A stretch of 64,000 nt of DNA, from positions 1 through 64,000 of the forward strand of contig JAQSXR010000030.1 in NCBI GenBank assembly GCA_029256575.1, read 5' to 3'. The first letter of the stretch is position 1. Each line of letters opens with the position of its first letter. Source of the DNA: Clostridiales bacterium. Its GTDB lineage: Bacteria > Bacillota > Clostridia > Lachnospirales > JAQSXR01. Of this stretch, positions 27,720-37,083 are shown piece by piece. The position numbers and the translations under genes were made by a program. The notes under the pieces are model-generated. The model saw only the letters and a list, made by a program, of their open reading frames with translations, was not told the origin of the DNA and ran no database searches.

Positions 27720-28010
27720 AATTATATATGACACAACTTAAAGACAATGATGGAAAGAGTAAATCAAAAGGGTAGTCACAGAGAGCCGAGAAGGGTGCGA
27801 ATCGGTACGTATTTTTGAAAGAAGAACATTCCGGAGTCACTAATCGAAAGGTATACGAGTAGACTTAGTCGTGACGGCACGTTATAGCCGAAAAGCATAG
27901 ATGTGCTGAAAAGAGTGGATTATTTTTATAATCTAGTTGGGTGGTACCGCGGAAGATATAAGCTTTCGTCCCATAATTATTTGGGATGAGGAGCTTTTTT
28001 TATACTTAAA
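27720..28010 (+). promoter_or_regulatory. T-box riboswitch with overlapping Glu/Asn specifier codons
   Basis: Stem I elements are visible: GGAAAGAGTA near 27753, AGAGAG near 27780 and GGGTGCGAA near 27793. The specifier region reads GAAGAACATTCCGGAG (27821-27836). Counting back from GGAG the codon is AAC (Asn, 27825-27827); a one-base shift gives GAA (Glu, 27824-27826). The T-box proper, TGGGTGGTACCGCGG, is at 27938-27952. The terminator stem spans about 27961-27995, with CGTCCC opposite GGGATG and then a T run. Uncharged tRNA should allow read-through into aspS-gatC, gatA and gatB. Confidence 0.9.
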
Positions 28011-28052
28011 AATCCTCATCTAATAAAACTAATTTATTAAATGGAGGTTTCT

Positions 28053-30137
28053 ATGAGAAGAACAATTTATTGTGGAGAGTTAAGAAAAGAACATATTGAC
28101 CAGTCTGTTACTGTAATGGGGTGGGTGCAAAGCAAAAGAGACATGGGTGGGATTATCTTTATTGATCTTAGAGATAAAGCTGGAATACTTCAAATAGTAT
28201 TTGATGCTAGTAATTTATCAGAAGATGAATTCAAGAGTGCAGAATCACTTAGAAATGAAACAGTAGTAGCAGTAGAGGGATTAATAAGACACAGAGACGA
28301 AGAGACGTATAATCCAAAGCTATCAACAGGAGTAGTTGAACTAAAGGCTACTAGGCTTGAGATATTATCTGAAGCACAAACACTTCCTTTTGCGATAGAG
28401 GATGATACAAATGTTCGAGAAGACTTGAGATTAAAGTATAGATTTTTAGATATAAGGAGACCATCCTTAGCGAATAACCTTAGATTTAGACATGCAGTTC
28501 TCAAATCAGCTCGTGATTATTTGGATTGTGATGGATTTACCGAAGTAGAAACTCCAATGCTTACAAAGAGCACACCAGAAGGAGCTAGAGATTATTTAGT
28601 ACCTAGCAGAGTTCATCCAGGAACTTTTTATGCGCTTCCACAATCACCACAAATATTTAAACAATTATTAATGGTTGGTGGTATGGATAAATATTATCAA
28701 GTAGCTAGATGCTTTCGAGATGAAGATTTAAGAGCGGATCGTCAACCAGAATTTACACAGGTTGATATGGAGTTATCTTTTGTAGAACAAGAAGATATCT
28801 TAATTCATCTTGAGAAATTATTTAAACATATTTTTAAAGAAACAATGGGAATCGCCATAGAAAAACCATTTCCAAGACTCACGTGGCAACAATCAATGGA
28901 TATGTACGGTTGTGATAAACCAGACTTAAGATTTGATTTTCCAATTATAGAATTAAGCGAGATTGCTAAGACATGTAGTTTTGAAGTATTTCGAAAAGTT
29001 GTTGATGCTGGAGGTGCTGTTCGAGCACTCAATATTAAGGGTTGTGCTGATTTTACACGAAGCACGATTGAAGATCTTACAAAAAAAGCGTTTGAATATG
29101 GTGCAAAAGGTATGGCTTGGATAGCAATTAGAGAAGATGGCGAATTGTATTCAGTTCTTACTAAATTTTTTAAACCAGAGGAGCTTGATGCAATAATTAA
29201 GAAGGTAGATGGAAAACCAGGAGATTTTATAATCTTTTGTGCAGATAAGATACCTGTCATTTGTAAAACGTTAGGTGGGTTAAGGACGGACATAGCCGAT
29301 ATGCTTAACTTACGAGATAAGACAGACTATAAATTTGTAATAGTAACTGATTTTCCAGAGTTTGAATATTCGGAAGAAGAAGGCCGTTTTATGGCAATGC
29401 ATCACCCGTTTACTATGCCATATGAAGAAGATGTTCCTTATCTTATTTCAGACCCAGGTAGAGTTCGGGCACAAGCCTATGACTTTGTATTAAATGGAAT
29501 TGAACTAGGGAGTGGAAGTATTCGTATCCATAAGAAAGAGATGCAGGAAATGATGTTTGAAGCACTTGGATTTTCTAAAGATGTGGTTGAGAATCGCTTT
29601 GGTTTTATGGTAAATGCATTTAGTTACGGTACACCACCACATGGGGGATTTGCATTTGGACTTGATAGACTTGTAATGCTTATGGTTGGAGCTGAGAGTT
29701 TAAGAGAGGTTGTTGCTTTTCCGAAGGTTAGAGATGCGTCATGTTTAATGACAAATGCACCGGATGTAGTTGAATACGAACAATTAGATATTCTAAATAT
29801 CAGTATAAAAGGCAGTTCAGAGGAAACGGCACCAAAAGCTATTAAGAAAAAAATAGCTCCTAAAATAGATGTAGATAATGTCGCAAATCTAGCGAGATTA
29901 ATTTTATCAGACGAGGAAAAGCTTCAGATGCAAGAAGACTTGGGAGCAATTATAACGTTTGCAGATCAGTTAAACAGTATTGATACCGGTGATATAGGAG
30001 TAACGGCTCACATTGTTCCTATAAACAACGTATTTCGTGAAGATAAGATAATCCCTTCTTTCGGAAGAGAAGAGTTACTATTAAATACACCAACTTGGGA
30101 AGACGGATTTATATATGTTCCCAAGGTTGTAGAGTAA
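28053..30137 (+). CDS. aspS-gatC: Aspartate-tRNA ligase fused to GatC (694 aa)
   Basis: The start ATG at 28053 follows TGGAGG. Residues 1-590 are a bacterial-type AspRS: OB-fold anticodon domain (MGWVQSKRDMGGIIFIDLRD), class II core (RCFRDEDLRADRQPEFTQ), the GAD insertion domain (residues about 285-420) and motif 3 (GFAFGLDRLVMLMVG). Residues about 606-694 (VDNVANLARLILSDEEK...GVTAHIVPINNVFREDK) are a complete GatC, the linker subunit of the tRNA amidotransferase. The fusion ties the enzyme that makes Asp-tRNA to the one that amidates it. Position 31 is Met, where non-discriminating AspRS often has His and discriminating ones Leu, so tRNA specificity is not settled. gatA follows at 15 bases. 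Confidence 0.93.
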   Translation: MRRTIYCGELRKEHIDQSVTVMGWVQSKRDMGGIIFIDLRDKAGILQIVFDASNLSEDEFKSAESLRNETVVAVEGLIRHRDEETYNPKLSTGVVELKATRLEILSEAQTLPFAIEDDTNVREDLRLKYRFLDIRRPSLANNLRFRHAVLKSARDYLDCDGFTEVETPMLTKSTPEGARDYLVPSRVHPGTFYALPQSPQIFKQLLMVGGMDKYYQVARCFRDEDLRADRQPEFTQVDMELSFVEQEDILIHLEKLFKHIFKETMGIAIEKPFPRLTWQQSMDMYGCDKPDLRFDFPIIELSEIAKTCSFEVFRKVVDAGGAVRALNIKGCADFTRSTIEDLTKKAFEYGAKGMAWIAIREDGELYSVLTKFFKPEELDAIIKKVDGKPGDFIIFCADKIPVICKTLGGLRTDIADMLNLRDKTDYKFVIVTDFPEFEYSEEEGRFMAMHHPFTMPYEEDVPYLISDPGRVRAQAYDFVLNGIELGSGSIRIHKKEMQEMMFEALGFSKDVVENRFGFMVNAFSYGTPPHGGFAFGLDRLVMLMVGAESLREVVAFPKVRDASCLMTNAPDVVEYEQLDILNISIKGSSEETAPKAIKKKIAPKIDVDNVANLARLILSDEEKLQMQEDLGAIITFADQLNSIDTGDIGVTAHIVPINNVFREDKIIPSFGREELLLNTPTWEDGFIYVPKVVE

Positions 30138-30152
30138 GGAGGAGAATGTGCT

Positions 30153-31610
30153 ATGTCAAAACAATTAACTAGTATGTATGTTAGTGAATTAATTGAGGGT
30201 TTAGAAACAAAACAATTTTCCTCTGTAGAAATAACAAAAGAATATTTATCAAAAATAGATGAAAAAGAAAAAAGTGTGAATGCATATATAACGATATCCG
30301 CAGACAAAGCTTTGGAAAAGGCAAAAGAAGTTGATGAGAAACGTCAAGCAGGAGTAAAACTTGCACCAATAGCAGGGATTCCAGTAGGGATTAAAGACAA
30401 TATTTGCACAAATGGAATAAGAACGACTTGTGCTTCTAAAATATTATCAAATTTTATTCCAGTTTATGATGCAACTGTTATGGAAAAATTAAATAAAGAT
30501 GATATTGTAATGCTTGGAAAACTCAATATGGATGAATTTGCAATGGGATCTACTACTGAAAATTCAGCATTTAAGAAGACCTCTAATCCTGTGAATTTAG
30601 AATATGTTCCAGGGGGTAGTTCTGGAGGATCAGCAGCAGCAGTCGCAGCTGAGGAAGCAGCTTTTACGCTGGGGTCAGATACAGGCGGATCAATTAGGCA
30701 ACCAGCTGCCTTTTGTGGGGTTGTAGGTATGAAGCCAACCTATGGAACCGTATCAAGATATGGGCTAATTGCCTTTGCATCTTCCCTTGATCAAATAGGG
30801 CCAGTAACGAAGAATGTAAGAGACTCAGCCATCGTGCTTAATGCGATTACAGGGCATGATGCTAAAGATTCTACCTCAGTGAATAGAGCATATTCTGATT
30901 ATACAAAGGGTATAGAAAATGGAGTAAAGGGACTCAAAATTGCGTTACCGAAAGAGTACTTTGCAGAAGGAATTAATGAAGAAGTTAAGACAATCGTACT
31001 AAATGCAGCAAAACAATACGAAAAACTTGGTGCCCAAATCGTAGAAGTATCAATGAGTACAATCGATTATTCTCTTCCAGCTTACTATGTTATCTCAAGC
31101 GCAGAAGCATCATCGAACCTTGCTCGATTTGATGGAGTTAAATATGGATTAAGATCTGAGAATTATAGCAATATTGATGAGTTATACAAAATGAGTAGAA
31201 GCGAAGGTTTTGGTGATGAGGTAAAGCGTAGAATAATGCTTGGATCCTTTGCATTAAGTTCTGGATATTATGATGCATACTATAAAAAAGCACTTCAAGT
31301 TAGAACATTGGTAGTAAATGATTTTAATAATATATTCTCAACTTGTGATGTAATTCTATCTCCGGTAGCACCTACAGTAGCTTTTAAACTAGGGGAAAAG
31401 ACGACAAATCCACTTGAAATGTATATGGGAGATATCTATACAGTTCCAGTTAATATCGCGGGTTTACCAGCAATATCTTTGCCTTGTGGAAAAGATAGTA
31501 AAGGACTACCTGTAGGAATGCAACTAATTGGAAAACCATTTCGTGAAGCAGATCTTCTTAGGACAGCATATGCTTATGAACAAGATATTTATATGGGAGG
31601 TGCAAAATAA
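30153..31610 (+). CDS. gatA: Asp/Glu-tRNA amidotransferase subunit A
   Basis: This 485-residue amidase-signature protein releases ammonia from glutamine or asparagine. The Lys-cisSer-Ser triad is visible: K in GIKDN, Ser in [10 protein letters not shown], and the nucleophile Ser in [17 protein letters not shown] spans the upstream stop codon, and the ATG at 30153 follows. The gene overlaps gatB by one base. Together with the GatC domain fused to AspRS it completes the GatCAB set, which converts Glu-tRNA-Gln and/or Asp-tRNA-Asn to the cognate amide. Confidence 0.96.
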   Translation: MSKQLTSMYVSELIEGLETKQFSSVEITKEYLSKIDEKEKSVNAYITISADKALEKAKEVDEKRQAGVKLAPIAGIPVGIKDNICTNGIRTTCASKILSNFIPVYDATVMEKLNKDDIVMLGKLNMDEFAMGSTTENSAFKKTSNPVNLEYVPGGSSGGSAAAVAAEEAAFTLGSDTGGSIRQPAAFCGVVGMKPTYGTVSRYGLIAFASSLDQIGPVTKNVRDSAIVLNAITGHDAKDSTSVNRAYSDYTKGIENGVKGLKIALPKEYFAEGINEEVKTIVLNAAKQYEKLGAQIVEVSMSTIDYSLPAYYVISSAEASSNLARFDGVKYGLRSENYSNIDELYKMSRSEGFGDEVKRRIMLGSFALSSGYYDAYYKKALQVRTLVVNDFNNIFSTCDVILSPVAPTVAFKLGEKTTNPLEMYMGDIYTVPVNIAGLPAISLPCGKDSKGLPVGMQLIGKPFREADLLRTAYAYEQDIYMGGAK

Positions 31611-33034
31611 TGGGTATAAAAGACTATGAAATGGTCATTGGACTTGAAGTTCACGTTGAATTAAAGACGAAATCAAAAATATTTTGTGGATGTTCAACGG
31701 AGTTTGGAGGGGACCCGAATACTCAATGTTGTCCAATTTGCATGGGGATGCCTGGTACACTTCCTGTTTTAAATGGTAAAGTAGTAGATTATGCAATAAA
31801 AGCAGGACTCGCAACAAATTGCACAATTGCATCATTTTCAAAGCAGGATAGGAAGAATTATTTCTATCCAGACTTACCAAAAGCATATCAAATCTCTCAA
31901 TACGACCTACCTCTTTGCGAACATGGCTTCTTAGATATAGAAAGTGAAAGTGGTTCAAAGAGAATAGGGATTACGCGTATTCATATTGAAGAAGACGCAG
32001 GTAAATTAGTTCATAAAGAGAATGGTGGAACTTTAATTGATTATAATCGATGTGGCGTTCCATTAATCGAGATTGTATCGGAACCAGATATTCGATCTGC
32101 AGAAGAAGCAAAAGCTTATTTGCAAAAGTTAAGAGCCATAATGTTATATGTGGATGTATCAGATTGTAAAATGAATGAAGGTTCTTTCCGATGTGATGTT
32201 AACCTATCAGTACGAAAAATAGGAGAAGAAAAACTCGGCACAAGAACAGAGATGAAAAATCTTAACTCCTTCCAGTTCATTTCTAACGCTATAGAATTTG
32301 AGTTTCAAAGACAGGTTCAGGCAGTTGAGAATGGGGAAGAAATCGTTCAAGAAACAAGAAGATACGATCAAACAACTAAAAAAACATTCTCAATGCGTAA
32401 AAAAGAAGATGCCCATGACTACAGATATTTTCCTGATCCAGATTTAATGCCAATAATAATTAATGCTGATAAGCTACAAGAGATAAAGATTAGTATACCT
32501 CAACTTCCGGATGAACGAAAAACTATATATATGTCGGAATATGGATTAACGCCATATGATGCAGAGCAATTAGTAAATATAAAAGAAATTGCTGATTATT
32601 TTGAAAGCGCAGCTAAAATAACAAGTCACCACAAAATACTTGCTAATTTAATATTGTCTGAGATTTTTAGATTACTTCCTCAAGATAGCTTTGATATTCC
32701 TATTTCACCTGCCAATTTAGCTAACCTTACAAATTTAATTGGTGATGAAATAGTAAACTCAAGTACAGCAAAGAAAGTAATTCAAGAAATGTGGATTAAG
32801 GATCAAGATCCTCAAGGAATTGTTAATGAACAAGGGCTAGAACAAATTAATGATGAAACTATTCTTGAAGAATACGTTACAGAAGTATTAAATAAAAATA
32901 AAAAATCAGTTGATGATTATCTTAGTGGAAAAGGGAAAGCTTTACAAGCTATGATAGGCCAAACAATGGCTATCACAAAAGGTAAAGGAAATCCAACTAA
33001 GATTCAAAAAATATTAATGGAACGGTTAAAGTAA
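31610..33034 (+). CDS. gatB: Asp/Glu-tRNA amidotransferase subunit B
   Basis: The TAATG junction overlaps gatA by one base, so translation is coupled. The 474-residue protein has the conserved start YEMVIGLEVHVELKT, the zinc-binding cysteines (CGCSTEF and CCPICMGMPG), the kinase-like ATP site, and the C-terminal YqeY-like tail (IVNEQGL...MAITKGKGNP) that contacts the tRNA D-loop. GatB phosphorylates the misacylated tRNA and accepts the ammonia channelled from GatA. It is the last gene of the T-box operon. Confidence 0.96.
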   Translation: MGIKDYEMVIGLEVHVELKTKSKIFCGCSTEFGGDPNTQCCPICMGMPGTLPVLNGKVVDYAIKAGLATNCTIASFSKQDRKNYFYPDLPKAYQISQYDLPLCEHGFLDIESESGSKRIGITRIHIEEDAGKLVHKENGGTLIDYNRCGVPLIEIVSEPDIRSAEEAKAYLQKLRAIMLYVDVSDCKMNEGSFRCDVNLSVRKIGEEKLGTRTEMKNLNSFQFISNAIEFEFQRQVQAVENGEEIVQETRRYDQTTKKTFSMRKKEDAHDYRYFPDPDLMPIIINADKLQEIKISIPQLPDERKTIYMSEYGLTPYDAEQLVNIKEIADYFESAAKITSHHKILANLILSEIFRLLPQDSFDIPISPANLANLTNLIGDEIVNSSTAKKVIQEMWIKDQDPQGIVNEQGLEQINDETILEEYVTEVLNKNKKSVDDYLSGKGKALQAMIGQTMAITKGKGNPTKIQKILMERLK

Positions 33035-33100
33035 ATGTTTTAACTTCACTAAGTAGCAGCTTTCTAGGAGTATAGCATAGTGTTATATGTCATTTTGTGG

Positions 33101-33129
33101 TTGACATGTAATTGTTTGGGTGATATAAT
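33101..33129 (+). promoter_or_regulatory. Consensus promoter of rubrerythrin gene
   Basis: TTGACA at 33101-33106 and TATAAT at 33124-33129 are spaced by exactly 17 bases. The predicted start is near 33136, directly before the Fur-type box. Confidence 0.85.
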
Positions 33130-33141
33130 TATTGGAATAAA

Positions 33142-33156
33142 TGATAATAATTATCA
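33142..33156. promoter_or_regulatory. Fur-type 7-1-7 operator
   Basis: TGATAATAATTATCA is a perfect 7-1-7 inverted repeat, the classic Bacillus Fur box; the PerR box differs by T instead of G at the second position. It sits just downstream of the predicted transcript start, so binding would block initiation or early elongation. Confidence 0.8.
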
Positions 33157-33194
33157 ACAAATAAATTATATAACAAAGAAAGAGGGACATAATT

Positions 33195-33734
33195 ATGGAA
33201 TTAAAGGGAAGTAAAACAGAGGCAAATTTATTAGCTGCATTTGCAGGTGAATCACAAGCAAGAAATAAGTATTCGTACTATGCGTCTAAAGCGAAAAAAG
33301 AAGGATTTGAACAAATAGCCTCTTTATTTTTAGAAACAGCTAATAATGAAAAAGAGCATGCTAAGATTTGGTTTAAACTTCTTCATGGTGGAGCGATAGG
33401 TAGTACAGAAGAAAACTTAAAAGATGCTGCAGCGGGTGAGAACTATGAATGGACCGATATGTATGCAAACTTTGCTAAGACTGCAAAAGAAGAAGGATTT
33501 ACAAAGATAGCTTATTTATTTGATGCAGTTGCTAAGATTGAGAAAGAACATGAAGAGAGATATTTAGCACTGCTTAAAAACATTGAAGATGAAACAGTAT
33601 TCAAAAAAGAAGATAAAGTTGTATGGCAATGTGCTAACTGTGGATATATTCATGAGGGAGTTAATGCTCCAAGTGTATGCCCAGTTTGTGACCATCCACA
33701 AGCTCATTTTCAAATGTTAGCTAAGAATTACTAA
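33195..33734 (+). CDS. rbr: Rubrerythrin (179 aa)
   Basis: The N-terminal ferritin-like domain carries the diiron ligands in [12 protein letters not shown] and [10 protein letters not shown], with a second pair in AKTAKEEGF and IEKEHEERY. The C-terminal rubredoxin domain has the two Cys pairs (CANCGY and CPVCDH). The enzyme reduces hydrogen peroxide to water using electrons from NAD(P)H-rubredoxin systems, the main peroxide defence of anaerobes. Length is typical. It is monocistronic with a consensus promoter, a Fur-type operator and a terminator. AGAGGG lies nine bases before the ATG. Confidence 0.95.
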   Translation: MELKGSKTEANLLAAFAGESQARNKYSYYASKAKKEGFEQIASLFLETANNEKEHAKIWFKLLHGGAIGSTEENLKDAAAGENYEWTDMYANFAKTAKEEGFTKIAYLFDAVAKIEKEHEERYLALLKNIEDETVFKKEDKVVWQCANCGYIHEGVNAPSVCPVCDHPQAHFQMLAKNY

Positions 33735-33826
33735 GAACTACTGAGAATAAGAACATATCTAGTCTATAAAATATAAATCTAGATTTTGTTAGAATAAATA
33801 TATCGAAAATACTAATAACTACAAAG

Positions 33827-33868
33827 AAGGCTGAAAGGAAAATCTTATGATTATCGTTCAGCCTTTTT
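33827..33868. terminator. Terminator between rubrerythrin and a convergent gene
   Basis: AAGGCTGAA (33827-33835) pairs with TTCAGCCTT (33857-33865), followed by TTT. The loop is 21 bases. It can serve both converging genes. Confidence 0.75.
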
Positions 33869-33906
33869 ATATGTTATTTATATTATTATTTTTATTATTC
33901 TATAGT

Positions 33907-34665
33907 TTACGTAAGGTTTTTAAAATTAGTAATTGATTTCAATTTATATCCGTAAGGACTTTCTTCGTCTTTCTTAACGGTTACATCACATTCATATAAA
34001 CTTCTCATATTATCCTTAGCTGTTGTATCATACATATAAGTAATTGTATGTAATTCAACATACTCTTCATTATCGATAACGATCGGAGTAGCCTTTGTTA
34101 TCTTAGTTCTCTCAGTGTTAAAGGTTAGTCTTCTAAGATAGATATCATCCCCTTCATAATAAATAAAGGTAGATAAAGAATCAGGGATAGTCGTAGTATC
34201 AAAATCTAAAGTAATAAACAGTTCCTCTAAAAAAGTCTTTGCTATTGTTTTATCAAGAAAGAAATATAAATTATTAGTTGCGTCAAGTCCATCACTTTCA
34301 CGTATTTCATGATTATTTGCTTTTAATAATAATATCATAAGTTGTGTGTGAATCGGTGGAGAACCATCAAAATCCTCTTTTGTAAAACCTATAACGGTTT
34401 GTAATAATTTTGATAAGTTATCATCTTGTATATAATCAGCAGCAGCTGCTAAATCCAATTTGTTTAGAGCTTCCTCTTCAGGGGTTATCGTAACTTCAAC
34501 TACTTTTTTTGGAGGTAGGTTACTCACGATTCCAGTAGTAATTTTATTTTCATCAGAGACATATTTAGGTTCTTTTAAAAATATAACAATAACAGCACAT
34601 AATAGAACGAATCCCATTGCTATTATAAGTTCTATTTGAAAATTTGTAAGCTTACGTTTTTCCAT
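33907..34665 (-). CDS. Uncharacterised membrane-anchored protein (252 aa)
   Basis: The start is the ATG at 34665, eight bases after GAGGAGA. A single helix at about residues 13-33 (IELIIAMGFVLLCAVIVIFL) follows a basic KRK, giving an N-in, C-out anchor. The external part, about 215 residues, starts with a Pro/Val-rich linker, is acidic, and has mixed alpha/beta character with many Thr residues. No motif identifies a family. It lies downstream of the ABC exporter genes on the same strand, but a terminator at 34745-34770 separates them. Confidence 0.65.
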   Translation of the reverse strand: MEKRKLTNFQIELIIAMGFVLLCAVIVIFLKEPKYVSDENKITTGIVSNLPPKKVVEVTITPEEEALNKLDLAAAADYIQDDNLSKLLQTVIGFTKEDFDGSPPIHTQLMILLLKANNHEIRESDGLDATNNLYFFLDKTIAKTFLEELFITLDFDTTTIPDSLSTFIYYEGDDIYLRRLTFNTERTKITKATPIVIDNEEYVELHTITYMYDTTAKDNMRSLYECDVTVKKDEESPYGYKLKSITNFKNLT

Positions 34666-34744
34666 TTGTTCACTCTCCTCATAAAGCAATTTTAAGATAT
34701 GAGCTTAAATATGTCAAGGAAAGATTGTTAATATATGTAATGTT

Positions 34745-34770
34745 AAAGCCACTCACAAAGGAGTGGCTTT
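34745..34770 (-). terminator. Terminator of the ABC exporter operon
   Basis: AAAGCCACTC pairs perfectly with GAGTGGCTTT around a 6-base loop, 13 bases past the last permease stop codon on the minus strand. Confidence 0.8.
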
Positions 34771-34782
34771 GACATAGTAGAA

Positions 34783-35949
34783 TTAGTTTTCTGCTTGTCT
34801 TTTTTGCTTTACGACTACGAGTGCTACTGCAAACAGAGCAGCTGCAAAAGCAAGGAGGACAAACATATTTTTGAATATTGGAGTTAAAGAAGAAAAAGTG
34901 ATTTCATTTAATAATCCTATTCTAGTATTAGAGCTAACAAACCAGTAGGTTGGAAGAAATTTAGAAATCTTTACTACTGAATCACCTAAAAATTCGATAG
35001 GGATAAAGCATCCACCTATGAAACTTGTTCCAAGGGAAACTACAGTTGCGATTGGATCAAGTGCATCTGATTTACTAAAGATTTGTCCTAAAAGGAATGC
35101 AAAACTCATACCCACTATCATAAATATAAATGTATTTAGAGCAAATATAGCCCCTTTTCCACTTGACATAGTTGATGGGAATAATACGAATGCAATTATG
35201 AAAACAAATACCAACGATACTACACCGAATGTTAATATTCCTAAGAATAATTGAACATTTATTTTTGTGAGATTTATTGGAGAGCAAATATTTCGTCTTT
35301 TTAAATCAAACTTATTAAAAACTAATAGTATAGAAGCAATACATACAGTGAAACCGGATAAGATTGCATAGTTTAAATAATTGAAAAAGTAAGAAGCATT
35401 TTGACCACCACTGCCTTGTTGTTCAACATTCAATATATTTGCGGCAACTGTTGAATTTAGATCTTTACTAATATTTATAACAATTTCTTCTTCTGATAAG
35501 TTGGTAGTGTCCATATAAAGTTTATATAGATTTAAATATTTATCTATAGAAAGATCTACATCAACAGAGTCAAAGGAATCTTCTATCGTTGCTTTTTCTA
35601 AAGAAATAGCTGTACCATTTATATAAGAAGCGGAGAAATCTTCTGGGATGGTAAGAACATAAGTGATTGTTCTAAAGTAAAGTGCATCCTGTATCGATTC
35701 TTCGTCTTGCTTAATATCAACAATATTATTTTTTTCACCTAGAAAGTCAACTAAGCCTTTTGATAATATTGAATTCGAATCATTATTTATTACCGCTATA
35801 TCAACCTTTGATTCAGTAAAACTTGGTTTACTGGTGCTGTTATAGTTAGCAGACATTACAGTTGAAAAAAAGATAACAATAACTAAAGCAACAATTATCT
35901 GTGTAAGGTGACGTTTCATAACCTTAAATATTGTATTATAAACTAGCAT
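34783..35949 (-). CDS. ABC-2 type permease (LnrN-like), 388 aa
   Basis: One N-terminal membrane helix (residues about 14-33), a large external loop to about 185, then five more helices give the type-5 ABC-2 exporter layout. The ATG at 35949 follows AGGAGG and overlaps the upstream permease gene by 14 bases, so the two are coupled. With its sister permease and the ATPase it should form a heterodimeric exporter of lipophilic compounds or antibiotics, like LnrLMN for linearmycin. Substrate is inferred only from family. Confidence 0.82.
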   Translation of the reverse strand: MLVYNTIFKVMKRHLTQIIVALVIVIFFSTVMSANYNSTSKPSFTESKVDIAVINNDSNSILSKGLVDFLGEKNNIVDIKQDEESIQDALYFRTITYVLTIPEDFSASYINGTAISLEKATIEDSFDSVDVDLSIDKYLNLYKLYMDTTNLSEEEIVINISKDLNSTVAANILNVEQQGSGGQNASYFFNYLNYAILSGFTVCIASILLVFNKFDLKRRNICSPINLTKINVQLFLGILTFGVVSLVFVFIIAFVLFPSTMSSGKGAIFALNTFIFMIVGMSFAFLLGQIFSKSDALDPIATVVSLGTSFIGGCFIPIEFLGDSVVKISKFLPTYWFVSSNTRIGLLNEITFSSLTPIFKNMFVLLAFAAALFAVALVVVKQKRQAEN

Positions 35950-37072
35950 ATTTTTGCCTCCTTAATTTTAGATAACTTATAAGGACAAAAATGAAAATGA
36001 ATCCTGTAAGTATTCCTATAGTAGTAAAATAAGCATTAAATGTAGAATAATTATATAAATAATAGAATGCATCTGTAAGTAAGTTAGCAGGGTTTATATA
36101 TGAAAGGATTGGAACTGTAGTCTTGATATAATACTTTATTTGAACGATCATCATACCCGCTAAAAAACATTGCAACATAGTGAGACTCATTATTAAAGAT
36201 GTTTTACCTTCTTTTGAAGCGTTTGAGAGTGAACTGATTAATGCTCCAAAGGTAATTCCAACGATGCATCCAATAAAGGCAGTTAATATTACGAATCCAA
36301 TTTTATCGCCAAAATCAATCTTAATTACAAAGGTAAGATATGCAATAACAATTAATATTTCTGCAAAAGCAATGCAAAAAGATGCACATATATTGGTTAA
36401 GAATATCTTAAGTTTGTGGATAGGGACCATATTAAGTCTTGCTGCTGTGGGTGAAATGTTTGCTTGTATGTCACAAACTTCTTTTGAGCCCCAGTTAGCG
36501 GCATAGAGACAAGCCATGGCGATCAAGGTATAAAAGTAATGAAGTAAAATATTGGTTGAAGTATTTTCTTTTGCTTTTGTATGTGTAGTAGACATTGATA
36601 ATGAATTCATAATTTCATTTTGACTATCTGGATTGCTTGAAATTATATTAATTACAGCTGAATTCGTTTGAGAGTAAGTATCCAAAAATGATTTAACAAT
36701 CGTTTGATTCATTCCAGAATTCTTAACTGTCAAGTTAATCCCATTATTGAGTAAAATATAAGCGTCAATTTTATCATCTTCTAATAGGGTTACAGCTTCT
36801 TCTGTAGAGGTTAATGTTACATTAAACATTCTATCCTCTGATGATTCATCAGAAACAGAAGCTAGCGAATTTTTAAAAGCTAAGTCATTATTATATTCGT
36901 CATTATTCACTACTGCGATATTTATTACTTTGAAAAATTCGGATTCCGTTATGCCAGATAACGCCAATTGAAATAAAGTTCCTAAAATAATTGGAAATAA
37001 AAGTGTCCAAAAAAGCAGAGCCTTATTATTAAAAAGGATTTTTATTCTATATTTAAAAGCATGTATAAACAT
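35936..37072 (-). CDS. ABC-2 type permease (LnrM-like), 378 aa
   Basis: It has the same architecture as its downstream neighbour: a helix at about 15-35, an external domain to about 170, then five membrane helices including AFIGCIVGITFGALISSLSN, the amphipathic gate region. The ATG at 37072 follows GGGGTGAT, and the gene starts 11 bases after the ATPase stop codon. It forms the second half of the exporter pore. Confidence 0.82.
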   Translation of the reverse strand: MFIHAFKYRIKILFNNKALLFWTLLFPIILGTLFQLALSGITESEFFKVINIAVVNNDEYNNDLAFKNSLASVSDESSEDRMFNVTLTSTEEAVTLLEDDKIDAYILLNNGINLTVKNSGMNQTIVKSFLDTYSQTNSAVINIISSNPDSQNEIMNSLSMSTTHTKAKENTSTNILLHYFYTLIAMACLYAANWGSKEVCDIQANISPTAARLNMVPIHKLKIFLTNICASFCIAFAEILIVIAYLTFVIKIDFGDKIGFVILTAFIGCIVGITFGALISSLSNASKEGKTSLIMSLTMLQCFLAGMMIVQIKYYIKTTVPILSYINPANLLTDAFYYLYNYSTFNAYFTTIGILTGFIFIFVLISYLKLRRQKYASL

Positions 37073-37083
37073 TTAGATCACCC

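Noticed and set aside
28805-29293. 162-codon minus-strand frame inside the AspRS-GatC gene
   Set aside because: Antisense shadow of a conserved synthetase; no ribosome site.
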